From contig NW_019091358.1 in NCBI RefSeq assembly GCF_001949145.1, positions 1,537,838 to 1,601,837 on the forward strand: a stretch of 64,000 nt of DNA, read 5' to 3'. Source of the DNA: Acanthaster planci (Eukaryota; Echinodermata; Asteroidea; Valvatida; Acanthasteridae). Positions 1-11,979 of the stretch are shown in pieces. The notes below the pieces were generated by a model. That model was not told where the DNA came from. It did not search any database and saw nothing but the letters and a program-made list of their open reading frames with translations. The position numbers and the translations under genes were made by a program. Position 1 is the first letter of the stretch. Every line of letters begins with the position of its first letter.

Positions 1-2074
1 TAAATAAGCTGATTCGCTGTGTACAAACGGCTGGCAGATTTATCAAGTCAGGATTTCTGAGCTCACAGTAATTAGTGGACACAAGAGGACGCGAAGCAAG
101 AAACAACGTGCGGCCTCCATATCCAAAGCATAAACGCAGACGTTACGGAAGATCCCGACTTGAGTCAAGCCTAGACTTATGGTCACCTAAAACAGGTCAT
201 CTAAAATATTCTTGGTTTTGGTGTGCGTATGAAACCGTTGCATGATTACATCTAGCCGTCATCTTTCATATCTATTTGATCTAGCATATTTTGTATAGGT
301 TCGTTTGGGATTTTTTCTCCAAATTTTCGTAGCAAGGGGAAACTTAATCTTTAAAAAGTACAATTATGATTAATATACATGTATTAGAATTGAGATGTAT
401 CCACGTATCTTTTGATTATCCTATTTCGGTTTCTGTCGACAGTTTATAGGCTCTTGCAAATCTCATCACAGCCCCTAATTAAGAACAAAAATCATGCGAA
501 ATAACACTGGAATACTTTTCCTGGTTTATGCTGGGAAGGCTGCAGTCACTCGCGTCTTAGTTACTCTATCATGAGAGGAAAAATTGGGGAATTTAATTAT
601 TTTGCCCCTAAATAACCCAAATTTGAATTTAATTACAAGTTCATGGATAGTTTGTTATCGAGTGAATCCTTTATGCACATGTCTTTAATTGCAAATGACT
701 ATCATCCGTCTTGACGTGTGTTGCACCTCTTGTTGACTGAGTTGGAGCACGGATCACTTACCCAGGGATGTGCAACCGCGAGCGGCCCCAGTGTAAACAC
801 ATATGGGACCTTGCGTGTTACGGATTGTTATTACCCCTGCAGGCGCTCTCGACTTTTCTCGAGAAAACTCGCGACCACATGACACGCGTTGCAGCATGTA
901 CAGTGCAGCCGTGGTTATGCCAAGACGACGCGCCGACGCGGTGCTTAAATCTATTCGTTTTGACGAATAATTCTTCTTCATTTATCGATTTCAAACAGTA
1001 ACGAAGTTTTAAAGAGGCAAAATTCCCAAATTTTGTGGTACACTTTTCTCAGAATATGAAATATCTTGAGCAGCATATTTTTAGAAAGGGTGTACCCTGA
1101 CTTAAATATTACAAGAAAACAAAGTCATTTCTCTGTGAACCCTCTCCAATGCTCTCACGGTCTATTTTGTATCCTATTTGGCATCTTAGGGTCAATTGTG
1201 AATATTCATATTAAAGCACTATTTTGCATACAAAGGCCACGCCTCGGTTGTAGGGGTGTAGACCACTAATTCAAATGAGAATTTCTGGCCCGCTCATTAG
1301 CATTAAAAGTGCCCCCACAGTATCTTTTGAAAAAGGAGATTGTTTTGCCCCCAAAATGATGAAATTGTGTAAATTGTTGCCGGGATCAACTCCCTGGGTC
1401 TTTGAGCTTTCATATGAGAGCAGAAGGGCTAAAAACTACGGTTGAAAAATGGTCCTAAGTGCCCGAGAAAGTTGAGGGTTGCCACTTGAAAAATGGCTGC
1501 AATCGGACTTTGGAAAAATCACTTTTTGAGGGGTGATTTTGTTTTGTGGGAATAATTAAAAATGTAATTGGTTAACCCACAAAAAATCGAAAAGAAATTG
1601 AAAGATAAGGGACCAGACAAGAATTTCATTTGTGTTTCAGAAATCTCAGGGATGTTGGCGTGCATGCTATTGGGCCCTGAACGGTGCTGATTTTACACTG
1701 TTTTCAACGGGTCTTGAATTAGTGGACTGTACCCGTAGGAGAGTCCCAAGACGGAAGAACGAGCCGGCGATTGATGAAATGAAGTCACGAGAGGGCTCAA
1801 TAGAAATCGGCGCGCACGGCATATATTATGCTCAATCGAGTTCTGCCGTCTTGGGCCAAGACTATGGTGGTTGGCCTTCATACGTGTGATTGCATGTCTC
1901 CAAATTTTGCAATACACTTTCCAGGGACTGTGAATGGTATCATGTGACCGAAATGAGAGTGGTTGGGCTACGGACTGTCGTGCTTGATACAATTACGCAG
2001 GGCACAGATTCACGGGCGGTACAGTTGGGCTAAACTTGCTGCGTGACTGAAATTGATGTGTCAAAACCTTAGAA
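1..2074. other. Upstream non-coding region
   Basis: I see no convincing coding exon here. The stretch at about 760-960 is richer in CpG than its surroundings and could contain the promoter of the cyclase gene that starts at 2075, but no clear TATA box was recognised. From about 1290 to 1710 lies one member of a dispersed repeat family, listed separately. Confidence 0.5.
1290..1710 (+). repeat. Dispersed repeat, copy 1 (pairs with 8590-9010)
   Basis: Ordered matches to 8590-9010 run in the same orientation. They include a 'TTGAAAAATGGC' word, a 'TTGGTTAACC' word followed by a short A-rich run, 'GGGACCAGACAA/GGACCAAACAA', and 'TTTTACACT.TTTTCAA' at the 3' end. The two copies look roughly 70% alike by eye, with indels. 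No open frame or terminal repeat was recognised, so the class is unknown. Confidence 0.6.
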
Positions 2075-2253
2075 ATGGCTCGTCGATTCGTTGAACTTGT
2101 TCTGTCGTCCATGTTTACTTTGACTCTCGCCTTAAGGAAGGGCGAACTTCTTGACATGACATACGGCTATGACGGCAACTCTCTGGCTTATCCTGGGAAC
2201 GGGTTCTTCCAACTAACTATTCGATCACGGGGGCCGGAAGGCACTTTTCCGTG
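2075..2253 (+). CDS. Cyclase-family gene, exon 1
   Basis: This exon encodes residues 1-59 plus two bases of codon 60, ending at a GTAAGA donor. The ATG is the first in frame and starts MARRF followed by a hydrophobic run, which fits secretion. If the donor is ignored, the reading stops one codon later at TAA. Confidence 0.85.
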
Positions 2254-4639
2254 GTAAGATTGATGTGTACGAAGTTTCTCGATCAAGCTGATTGCATACA
2301 TAGACCTAGGTTAAAAATCGGTATCCCAGCTGGTGTAGGTTTAACTTGGATCATTTTATTTTCTTCTGAGAAAATGGAAGTGCAAGTCCACACTCTGTGC
2401 TAGTGCTGAATTCAACCAGCAAGTTTAGGAATGCTACCTTGCAAGTTGCAGGTTGTAAAACAGTTGATGAAACATGGTGTGTACATTTTTAGTAAATGAC
2501 TATGTATATACAAAAACAGCATATGAATTTTATAGACCAGAAACTGATCGGAGATCCGAAAACTACAGATAGCATGATTGTCTAATCTACTGCAACAAAC
2601 TTACTTGCGAACGCTTGAGAAATTCGGCTCAAACTATTGAGCTGAGTTCGGGCGGCTTGCTCTCTAGTCTCATGTTCACGAACAGCTCGGTTTGGTGGTC
2701 GAACGCCATGAACGTTGATGTACAACGTACAACCGGTTATCGCTGGTAGTGACAAGCAACATGTGCAACATGGCGCGTCCGTGTACTGTACGTTATTTGA
2801 GAGTTAATGTTTGGATAAATGGGTTGAATTCTTTCTGTTTAAACAGGAACATTCATTTCTGTGTTATGGAAAATGATGTTACTCTTGTAAAATTTCGTAT
2901 TGTCTCTGGCTTTGAAAGCCATCACTCTGCTTTTTGCCATGTTTGCAGCTGTTCAAAAATCAAAATCTAACGAGTTTTTCCATGTGTTCCTGTAAAACCC
3001 TGACGAGGAGGTTGTGTGTGATCCTGTTCCGAAAACAGCGTTCTTTAGTCGTGTTCCCACCGCTCGAGCGTGAGAACAAGAAACCTGTATCAAGAACAGG
3101 CCACCCGAACCTCAGTGATGATTCCATAAAGTTTACGTGTGGGGTTTTAACAACATACTTTAGTAATAAGGCCTTCAACCTAGAAAAAATGTGACGGTGT
3201 GTAAACAGTGATGTGACACGGAATGTCTACAGTGCTAGTTCAGTGAACAGTAGCGTATACTTAGGAGCAGAGTGGTGGAGGGTTAGAGGGTTTGAAATAA
3301 AAATCAGAGTCAATATCAGGACGGCAAATAGGATACAAATAAAAACCAATCAGGAGGTTGAAAATGGGTGGTTAAAGGCAGCGAATAATGGGGGAAATAT
3401 TTCGGGATGGACTTTATTTTCGTAGCTTACTCTTTTGTGTCAATTTAAACGATACCACTATAATATTCTATTGGGCAACAGGTGAACAAGACCCTGGTTG
3501 AGCCCCTGTCAGTTAAAAGTAGCGTGAATTAATCCCTATTAGATTCGATTTTTACCTTCAGTATTGCTAACAATGGTGGGTTTTTTTCTGTTGGGATCTA
3601 TAACTTGATAATATCAAATTAAAAAATGAATAAATTTGGAGTTTGATTAAGCCGCTTCAGGAATCGGCTTTATTTATTTATTTAAATGCTTTGATATTAT
3701 TTTTATTATTATTAGTTAGGCCTTATTTTTTCATTATACAAAAAACTGTTTTAGATTTTCATCAAAGCGTAAGTCTGAATTGGTTTGCTTTTCTGTATGC
3801 TTCTTGACGGGATAGCCTTAGTCGGGAAAGAAGGGGTGTTCTTATCTATTGCCTGATAACTATAAGGATTGAACCATGATGTTGTGTAAAGATCGATGGG
3901 GAGAGTAACATTCTGTAATGCGTTCGTTTTTGCAACTTCTTGCTCCAGGTTGGAGGATAACGTAATTTGTACACCAGAACACATCGGCACCCATATCGAT
4001 GCTCCGGCTCACTTTGCACAAGGCAAGATGCGCGTTGATGACATACCACTTGACCAGTTGGTGCGTCCGGCCATCCGAGTCGACATCTCCGAAAAAGCGA
4101 AAATGGACCGAAATTATTCCATGACGGTCAAGGATCTACAGGACTGGGAGGACGTCCACGGCAGGATTCCAGACGGCTGTCTTCTCCTTGTCTATACCGG
4201 TTGGGGAGTTTTCTACCCGGATCGGCTGGCCTACTTGGGCACGACGCGCAACGACACCTTCCTCGATGAACAAGGAAGGTCACTCGTCTATTCTCCTGGC
4301 GTGGCGCCGGAAGCTGCCACGTGGTTGGTAGCAAATCGTAAACTGTCGGGTATTGGCATCGACGCAGCAAACATCGACTACGGACAGAACGCTCTCGTCA
4401 CCAGCCATCAGATTTTATTGGGCGCTAACATCTACGTTCTGGAGAACGTGGCTAACCTGGATCAACTCCCAAATACGGGAGCCAAGGTTTATGCTCTCCC
4501 TATGAAAATTATAGACGGGAGTGGGGCGCCAATACGCATCATGGCGATGTTGGATGAGGGAAATACCTCAAGTGTGGTGATGCCTTTTACTACATTTACT
4601 ATTTACGGAGTATTTCTTGCCGGTTTTGTTTTTCAGTAA
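2075..4639 (+). CDS. Cyclase-family metalloenzyme (kynurenine formamidase/isatin hydrolase-like), two exons, complete
   Basis: The joined exons 2075-2253 and 3949-4639 give 289 residues, close to the usual size of this family. Family members are metal-dependent hydrolases acting on amide or cyclic substrates such as N-formylkynurenine or isatin; the substrate here cannot be read from sequence. Exon 1 gives a basic then hydrophobic N-terminus, a likely signal peptide, followed by the family start motif around LDMTYGYD. Exon 2 begins two residues before the metal-binding signature HIGTHIDAPAHF (H71, H75, D77, H81). Further family blocks are GIDAANIDYGQ, the TSHQILL stretch, YVLENVANLDQLP and the ALPMKI near-terminal block. 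After that block comes an extra tail, GNTSS followed by a hydrophobic run to the stop, which could be a GPI-anchor signal. Splice phase agrees: TG plus G makes Trp60. Confidence 0.88.
3949..4639 (+). CDS. Cyclase-family gene, exon 2 (catalytic part and stop)
   Basis: The acceptor is the AG at 3947-3948 after a TTCTTGCTCC tract. The frame stays open to the TAA at 4637-4639. The exon carries all recognisable metal-ligand residues. Open sequence upstream of 3949 does not match the family, which supports the acceptor. Confidence 0.9.
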
Positions 4640-5271
4640 ATAATGTTTGTTGAATATCTGAAATATCCGAAAATACTTGTGGGGTTGATTTACTTATTTA
4701 CTTTAGTGAATGATGTTTCTATTTCATGTTTCTTAACGATAATGGAAGAGTATCAGGAATTTTAAGTCCATTGTAGTCATTAATTTTCGTGCCATCGTAT
4801 AATCTTTATTATAAAAGGCGAATATTATAATCCAGATGTCTGTATAGGGCGTTGCCATGTGTACTAATTGCAAAATATGAAATTTAAACACGTTTGCATT
4901 TGTGCAGATGAATTACTTTATTTGCTTTTTCTATTATTTAGTATCGATTTGTGTTTTAATTTACATAAAAAAGATGAACTATAGCAAGAACAATTGTGTG
5001 CTTTAATATGACCAAATCAAATGTATTACAGATATGACTTTGCCCCTTTCGATGAAAACTGACAAAATAAAACGAAATGTTCCTTAAGTTAATATAACGA
5101 CTCTGTACAATGATTAAGAAGTATCCACAGGATATAAATAAAAATATAAGCAACATGAGCAGAGGAAAGGAAAATGGAATTGATAAGAGTGCAGAATACA
5201 TGTAGAGTGTTTTAGTTCGAACTTATATGTACACTATCCTAGCAGTATAATATTCCTATCGTTTTTTGTAT

Positions 5272-5308
5272 TAATAATAATAATAATTAGTAGTAGTAGT
5301 AGTAGTAT
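5272..5308. repeat. Compound microsatellite (TAA)n/(TAG)n
   Basis: About five TAA units are followed directly by about six TAG units. It is a simple sequence repeat with no coding role visible. Confidence 0.9.
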
Positions 5309-5714
5309 TCTTACAACCCAGCATTCCAAAACCAGGCAGAACAATATCGACTGGAAAATAATACCAATATGCCACGGTTTCCAAATTACCAGTGCCCCCG
5401 TGTATCCCCCCCCACCACTAAAAAAACGATGAATGAATCTTTAACAAGGCTAAAAAAACTTTCCCACAAAACCACTCCACTGAAAGCTGGTGCCCTATCC
5501 TAGAAGATGCTGGTGCCCATTAGTATTCCCTCCCCAGTAAAATCCTAGCTGCGCCACTGCCCCGTAGCTGGCGGAGATGCTTGTGACAAATTATCTCCAG
5601 CTGTTAGTTAACCTCACTTGCGCCCCGGTGGCCAAAAACTTCTCACTCCCTGTCTTGAAAGTCTCAAGTCCTATGCTTTTCTTGGATGGGCTGTGATTTT
5701 GCATGTATATTCAA

Positions 5715-5864
5715 ATGGCTCGTCGACTCCCTGGAGTCGTCCTGATGTCCATGCGCACTGTTGTGGTGGTGGTGGTTCAGGGTAGCGCTTCTGGACAAGT
5801 CACGCATGCTGCTATGACGAACTTGACCCTCTCGCTTAATATCCAAGAAATTGATTCTTATTAG
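5715..5864 (+). pseudogene. Orphan copy of the cyclase first exon (signal-peptide-like 49-codon frame)
   Basis: The frame starts MARRLPGVVLMSM and can be aligned without a gap to the cyclase exon 1 start MARRFVELVLSSM, sharing MARR, VL, SM and T positions. The first 12 bases, ATGGCTCGTCGA, are identical. A short valine run follows, then unrelated sequence to a TAG. No second exon resembling the catalytic part was found nearby. It may be a decayed tandem duplicate of exon 1, an alternative first exon, or a chance match. Confidence 0.35.
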
Positions 5865-8589
5865 GCTTCAGCCCGGGGGGAGGGGAAGCACTTCCCCCTC
5901 GTTTTCAGAACCACACATACTCACATAAAAGAGTTATCCTTGCATGGTGCTACCCCCAATCCTCTATAATTAACTTTCTACCTTCAACATGAAAAGCTTT
6001 AAAGCTCATTTGGCTTAAGTTTATGTCCATAAACTATAGGTTTTTCCCGGCCAATTTCGGAAAATGCGCCATTTAATTTGTGAAATAAACATTCAATTTG
6101 GCGTAGATTTTGAACGCGACTTATAACTGGTTTTTATTTTCGCAATAACAAACATACAGCTTCGTTTGGCATTCTTTAAATAAATTTGTGTGCATTACGT
6201 TTTATTTAAGTGGTTATAAAAAGTGATTGGGATTTCGGTTTGACGTATTCGTTACCAACTGTAACAACTGTGTATTCTTATTCGCCAAAAATACGTCTTG
6301 AACTGTGAATCTTTGGATTTAGTGTTGATTTTTATTTGCTGTAATTCAAATTCGCAAAAATAGGCTATACGTTCAATTTGGTTAGAAGATACTTCTTCAC
6401 CTGAAAGAGAAATATCGTTTAACAATTGACCTGGCAATTCTGAAAATGTAAAATATATGATGACTTGTGAAAGTCGGTATACTTTGATCTCACACGCAAG
6501 TGAAAATGCATAAAGTTATCTTGTGGTGATCTTCAAGTAAAAAACTAAAATTGAAACGGGGAGCAGATGTACAGGAACATACCCGTCACGGTGACAAGAA
6601 CTGCGGTTAGTAGACCAGCTTAACTACATCCAGAACCCATTGGCCGAAGGTAAGTATCATTGTAATGACCTTTAACTTTACTGCCCACGTGAGCAGAAGG
6701 AAGGTCACAAGTTCATAAGTTCAGAGTAGCCAATAAGCCATCATAAATCCAATTCCGAGTTTCAAGCAATTGGTCGTAAATTCTATAAGCCCAGCCTTGA
6801 CCTGTATTCATGATGAAACCACTTAAATAGCAGTCAACTGACCGTCACCAAGTCCTTCTTTCACTGTGCACACGCATGATCACTACCCCAACCCCAGCTT
6901 TGGACCATAGTAGTATTTGTACAAAAACAATACGTGCCTGAGTGCTGTCGTGTTTAGAGTCTGGTATAACCATGGAGGAAGAACACAGAAGGAGCTTACA
7001 ACTCTGGCACATCAAAATGCTCGGGTGATCATCGCCGCCCGATCAGACGAACAATAGTGAACATTCCCAAAAATGCCTGATTACTACCTGCAGCTTAGCC
7101 GGACAAGTGGGGCCAGTAATATCCCAGCAATATTTGTGGAATTCTCTTTGCAATTAACTGCAACTTGTCGCAGTGACCGGGAAATAAAAAGAAAATGTTA
7201 GATTTACTTTTGCCGTCGTGAATAAATTATTTTAAGAGATTTTGATGCACTTTTCCATTATCCATGCAATGTTTGTAATCTCATTTTGTCACTCCAAAAC
7301 ATCAGTTTTCAAAACAGTCTTTCTACGACTTGGGTAAGACTGGCTAACAACATGTTAACCACCACAGGACAGTTAAGTTCACGAAAAACAAAATGCGCTG
7401 TTTCATCACAAGGAGTGATCATGAAATCTCATAAAATACCTTTTTGTATAAATTCAGTAATTCCAATAAAGCACAAGATCCTTTTAACAACTTGGCTATT
7501 TATTCCCCAAATAAGTCGAGAAGAAAGCGTTTGATAAGGGCAATAACAGCACATAAACACTTGCGGTACACAGCCTAATACAAGCAACTGATCAAGCATT
7601 AAATTTGATGTTGTTGTCAGATCATACCAAGCACCAACGATGTATGAATATTCAACTTCCTATACTGCACTACACAACGTTTTAAAGTGCAGATTACCAG
7701 CGAAAAATTGCGGCGATGACATGGGGTACAAAGAGTGCTTATGGTTGTTCAACAGGTGATGCGTAGCAAGCATTCGCTGCGCTCTGGCTATGAACATACC
7801 GGGCATGCCAGAAAGCAGTAATTGGCCAGATGTGGTAGCCTGGGCAATTCAAGTTCCTTCTGTGTCCTTCGTCCACGCATGGTATAACCCTATATACCTT
7901 AAAAACTCTAAAACCTCCTTTCCACTCCGATTTCAAGTTTGCCCTTTTGTACCGGCAAGGTTGATTTACATATTCAAACAGGCGAAATGCCTTGCATGCC
8001 ATGCCTAGTGACTGTGAGCCTAGAATGCCGCGACTTTCTGCTCTGATGGGTTTTGCACTGCACTAATTCAAGCACCTCTGAAAGTGTACATTCAACCATG
8101 ATTCAACCAAATGCAGGGCTCAGCAACATGCAAGCCAACATTACTGGTGTTTTTCAACTTAAAACAGTTATATTGTCTTCTTCTTAATCTTTCCGTTTCT
8201 GTCCGGTGCGTTAGCCAATTTGATTTCTGGTTATTCGCACACTTGAATATTCACCCCTACTATACTTGCATGCCACCATTTTTCAAATGGCATCCCTCTA
8301 CTTATACTGTAATACGCACTTATGTCCATAATTTCAACTGCACTTTCAACTCTGCCCTCTAATGGAACACCCCCCCCATTTTAAGGCTTAACAAAATCCT
8401 TTTTCAAAAGAAACTGCGGCAACACTTTTTTTGGCTAATGAGCTTAGGCAAAAATTGACACTTGAATAAGTACACTGCACCCTATTACATCATACGTTGA
8501 GACTGGATTCGGAACAGTGATCAAATGAGGGCGCCCTGTGTGTTGGCGCTAGGGGTGCAGTGTCCCAATTCAAGGAAAATTCTCCGTCA

Positions 8590-9010
8590 GGCCGAGGCGC
8601 AGAAAAAGTACCCCCAGAGATTGTTTCAAAAAGAGGGGTCTGTTTGGGCCAAGAAATGGTGGAATTGTGTCAGTATGGCCCAGGATCATCTCTGTAGATT
8701 CAGGGGCACCCATCTGGGGGCAAAGCAGACACAAATGGGATTGAAAATTAGTCAGAAGAGCCCCAAGAAGGTGAGGGATGTCATTTGAAAAATGGCCGCT
8801 GGGAGGGCTTGGCAACATTCACTTTTTTGGGGGTGAGTTTGTTTTGGGCGGAAAATTAAAAAAATTATTGGTTAACCTACTAAAAATTGAAAATAAAATG
8901 AAACCTGAAGGACCAAACAACACATTGTTTTTTGTTTGAGAGGCCCCAGGGACTTCAGTTGCCTGCCATGGGGCTTCAAACTTGGTTGTTTTTACACTAT
9001 TTTCAATGAT
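8590..9010 (+). repeat. Dispersed repeat, copy 2 (pairs with 1290-1710)
   Basis: This shares the ordered word series described for the copy at 1290-1710, including 'TTTGAAAAATGGC', 'TTGGTTAACC' and a shared 3' block ending in TTTTCAATG. Class and full length are unknown. Confidence 0.6.
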
Positions 9011-9118
9011 GCATGAGGTTTTGTACGTGCATGATTTGTGTACTGTACTTGTACATGTACATGTCGTAAAACGCGTAAAACACAACAGCTGGTGGCCAGT
9101 TTCTGGGTCAACACGCTT

Positions 9119-9140
9119 CATGAATCATGCATGATTCATG
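9119..9140. repeat. Perfect 22-base palindrome
   Basis: CATGAATCATG is followed immediately by its exact reverse complement CATGATTCATG. It could form a cruciform or bind a dimeric protein, but no function is shown. Confidence 0.85.
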
Positions 9141-9218
9141 GCAACTTAGCCCAATCAGACGGTTTTATTATGCACCATAGAGAATATGTGGTACGTTAAA
9201 AAATCGCCGGCGGCGATT

Positions 9219-9358
9219 GCTGTGTTTGTGTTACTGCAAAGCGACTGGACAGGAGCAGGAGACTAGGCGAGTGGCGCAGCTCGTGGCTAGCTAGGCTGGC
9301 TGCGCCACTCGTGCATGTGCTCCGGTCCAGCCGCTTTGCAGTTACACATAAACACAGC
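9219..9358. repeat. Large imperfect hairpin (arms about 60 bases)
   Basis: The left arm begins GCTGTGTTTGTGTTACTGC near 9219 and runs to GAGTGGCGCAGC near 9281. The right arm runs from GCTGCGCCACTC near 9298 to AACACAGC at 9358 and is its reverse complement with a few indels and mismatches. The loop is about 15-20 bases. It looks like a snap-back element or a transcribable hairpin; no terminal duplication was identified. Confidence 0.7.
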
Positions 9359-11812
9359 TGCAAAGGCCTTGTTGAAAGGCTAGCGCGTGATATGCATTAT
9401 GTACATTACATACTGCATAATTCATGTTTCGCTGGACGCCCGCTATTATGATCGGTGGAGCAACTGTGATGTAAGTATAAATTATCATAATTGTACCGTT
9501 TTCCGGTTGCGATAGTGTTTCTACCCGTGTGCTTGCGTTGTGATGATGGGCATTGTGTATCGACGGCCGACATACGTGCATACATGTACACTGTACTTTA
9601 TAAAAACAGGCCATGGTATTGTGAAACTTGTGACAAGTTGCGTGTGACTGTCTTGAAAACATCTCGAAAAAGGTATTGACTAGACTAATAACTCTGTAAG
9701 GGCTAAGGTTTTATATCTGATATTTTGGACATTATTTGCCTTTACATTTGGGCGATGGTCAAGGCCCGGGAGTGGGCTTTCTAATCTTAATATGGTCCAT
9801 GTATGAACTTCTGAGGCACTTCTTATTGTCCAGTTTCCTGTCTATGTGCGTGCTTTGCCCTTCTCCAGTCAAGTCATAGGCCTACCATGGAGCTATAAAA
9901 CAGGACGTTTTACAGGGGAAAGGCACATAGGGCTTATATAAATACAAAAACGGCTGTTCCATGTCAAGACATATGTAATACACAGACTGAGCGACAAGTC
10001 ACTACATCATGTACCAATGCAATGGGCCCTTCCAAAAATTTGGCAGCACTTTAGATGTCTTGACATGGAAGAACTGTCGAAACGATGAGGGATCAAGTGA
10101 CGTAATGTTCAACGACCTTATTTTAAAGATGGCGACTGTGAGAGCGAGCCTGTTAGATTGAATGGATAAAGGCAAAAAGACTGAAAATACCTGAATAACG
10201 TGAGTGAAATCATTCAATAAATGGTTTGTAGAAAGTGGAAAGGTTAAGAATCATGTTCGTGTGCAAAAGAAATTGCGCCGACGATGATAAGTGGGTGCGC
10301 CGAAATGTTCAATACGCCGACACGAAATTGCGCATACGGATGTGTGGCTAAGGATGGATCGGGAGTGAGAGTCCGCGCCACATTAGTGGGGCTAGACTAA
10401 AATATGAGTTCAATGTTAAAAATAGTTTCAATTTTTCATGAGCATGAGGGGACAGATTCTATTCCATGAGGTGAAGTCAAGTGAAATGGAACACTCAATC
10501 TGTCACCAAATGAAATTATCCGCCCCAAGCGGAACAAAAGGGGACGTGTACTGTTTCTTTGGGTACTCATCGCACAGGCGCACCATCAGGTGGGCAAACT
10601 GTGTGTTTGACATGGAGCACGCTGAGTACTCGTAACTAATTTACTCTGGCATGTGTGGTCTTTTCGTACACGCGAAATGTGTGCAAGAACCCATTTGTAA
10701 CCACCTAGTCTTTCTTTTCGCTTACTGGGGGTGCACTTCCATGCATGCTTCGGTGACGTTATGAGCAGATAGGCCTACTGCAGAAATATTCTGAATAAAA
10801 TTCCATAATTCTGACTGACTCCCTTGAAATGCAATGCTCGTTTGTCATTCAAACTCAGAAGGCGTAAAATGCATTGTTTGTTTGTGATTCAAACCCATAA
10901 TGCACTGCTAATAACGAAATGGGTTTTTTGGGGCTAATGGTGGAAGCAAATCATACAAGAAGATTGATAGTTTGTACAGGGATCACAATCAAGGGAACAT
11001 GCTATCAACTGATAGTGCCCAACACAATATAGAAGGGAAACAAATGTGTGATTGTCTACTACTGCCACTTTGCTGTCCCTTGTACTGCACATAACATTAG
11101 GCCTGCTTCATCCCAGCGCTATTGGCTCCTTGTTCTGTCTGTCAGAGCAGAAGGAGTCTAGGCCTACGTGTATCCCCATAGTCCCAAGGGCAAATGGTGG
11201 ATTGTTAGTGTTAGGTCTGAGTCTTAAATTTTGGTTATTTTTCTCAACCCATTTAATTGTTTTCTGTGTTCCTTGCCTTCTTCCATGGGAGGGGGTTTTG
11301 TTTCCTTTTTGCTTTATATTATTTTCAACATTTTATTTGTTTCTAATGTTAACATTATTCTCAGTGCATATACATCATTCCTAGCAAGAAAGAGGAAAAA
11401 ATGTAGGGATGGGAATCAGTCTAACATTGCACGGTACTATCATTGGGTGCCACTTCAGACATGAATCTGTTTTGCAAAATGGTAGATGTACATTGTAAAT
11501 ACAGGAGGAGCATTTGTTTTACCAGAAGAGGATTTATGCAGGTATTGTGTAAAACAAATTTATGGATGTTTTCCATTCACGCAGTGGTAAGAACAATTTC
11601 ATGGGGTGACAGATGAAATGTTCCCTTCCATGAGGCTTCACCTGTTTTGTAAAATAAATAACGAATGTATATTGTATATTATTTCTTACTGTATATCATG
11701 TGCTGTGTACAGTGTCTCTCCTTGAACTAACACTAAGTTATACTCCTTCAGTTTTTCTACCAGACCCACATTATACTGTAAACCAACTACCCAGTGCCTG
11801 GACCAGAGCAGA

Positions 11813-11979
11813 ATGGACCAGACCAGCTTCGTTGGGTGCCTCCTGTCTGTAGACTGCGGTGACTACCTGGGCACATTCCAGGGAGAAGTGACACTTGTCA
11901 ACAAGGACCAACAGACTATCTCCCTCAGGAGGCCCTACAGGAATGGCGTCAAGTTTGACACCCCAGAAATCACCATTCG
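11813..11979 (+). CDS. EDC3: EDC3 exon 1 (LSm domain)
   Basis: The ATG sits in AGAATGG and begins MDQTSFVGCLLSVDCGDYLG, the expected LSm start. The donor is GTTTGT at 11980, and the exon ends two bases into an Arg codon. Read-through would stop at 12004, which fits an exon end rather than a gene end. An untranslated exon upstream is likely but was not located. Confidence 0.92.

Larger units (their letters stand above)
4640..11812. other. Long gene-free region with repeats
   Basis: No supported gene between the cyclase and EDC3 coding starts. It contains a trinucleotide microsatellite near 5.3 kb, a possible orphan signal-peptide exon at 5715, a dispersed repeat at 8.6-9.0 kb, a perfect 22-base palindrome at 9119, a large hairpin at 9219-9358, and AT-rich sequence. 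EDC3 5' untranslated exons may lie in the last part. An AAGATGGCG context near 10.12 kb resembles a TISU-type start, but no coding follows that I can support. Confidence 0.5.

Noticed and set aside
768-1001. 77-codon open frame in a CpG-richer stretch.
   Set aside because: No recognisable domain, no splice continuation, and overlapping open frames on both strands are expected from base composition.
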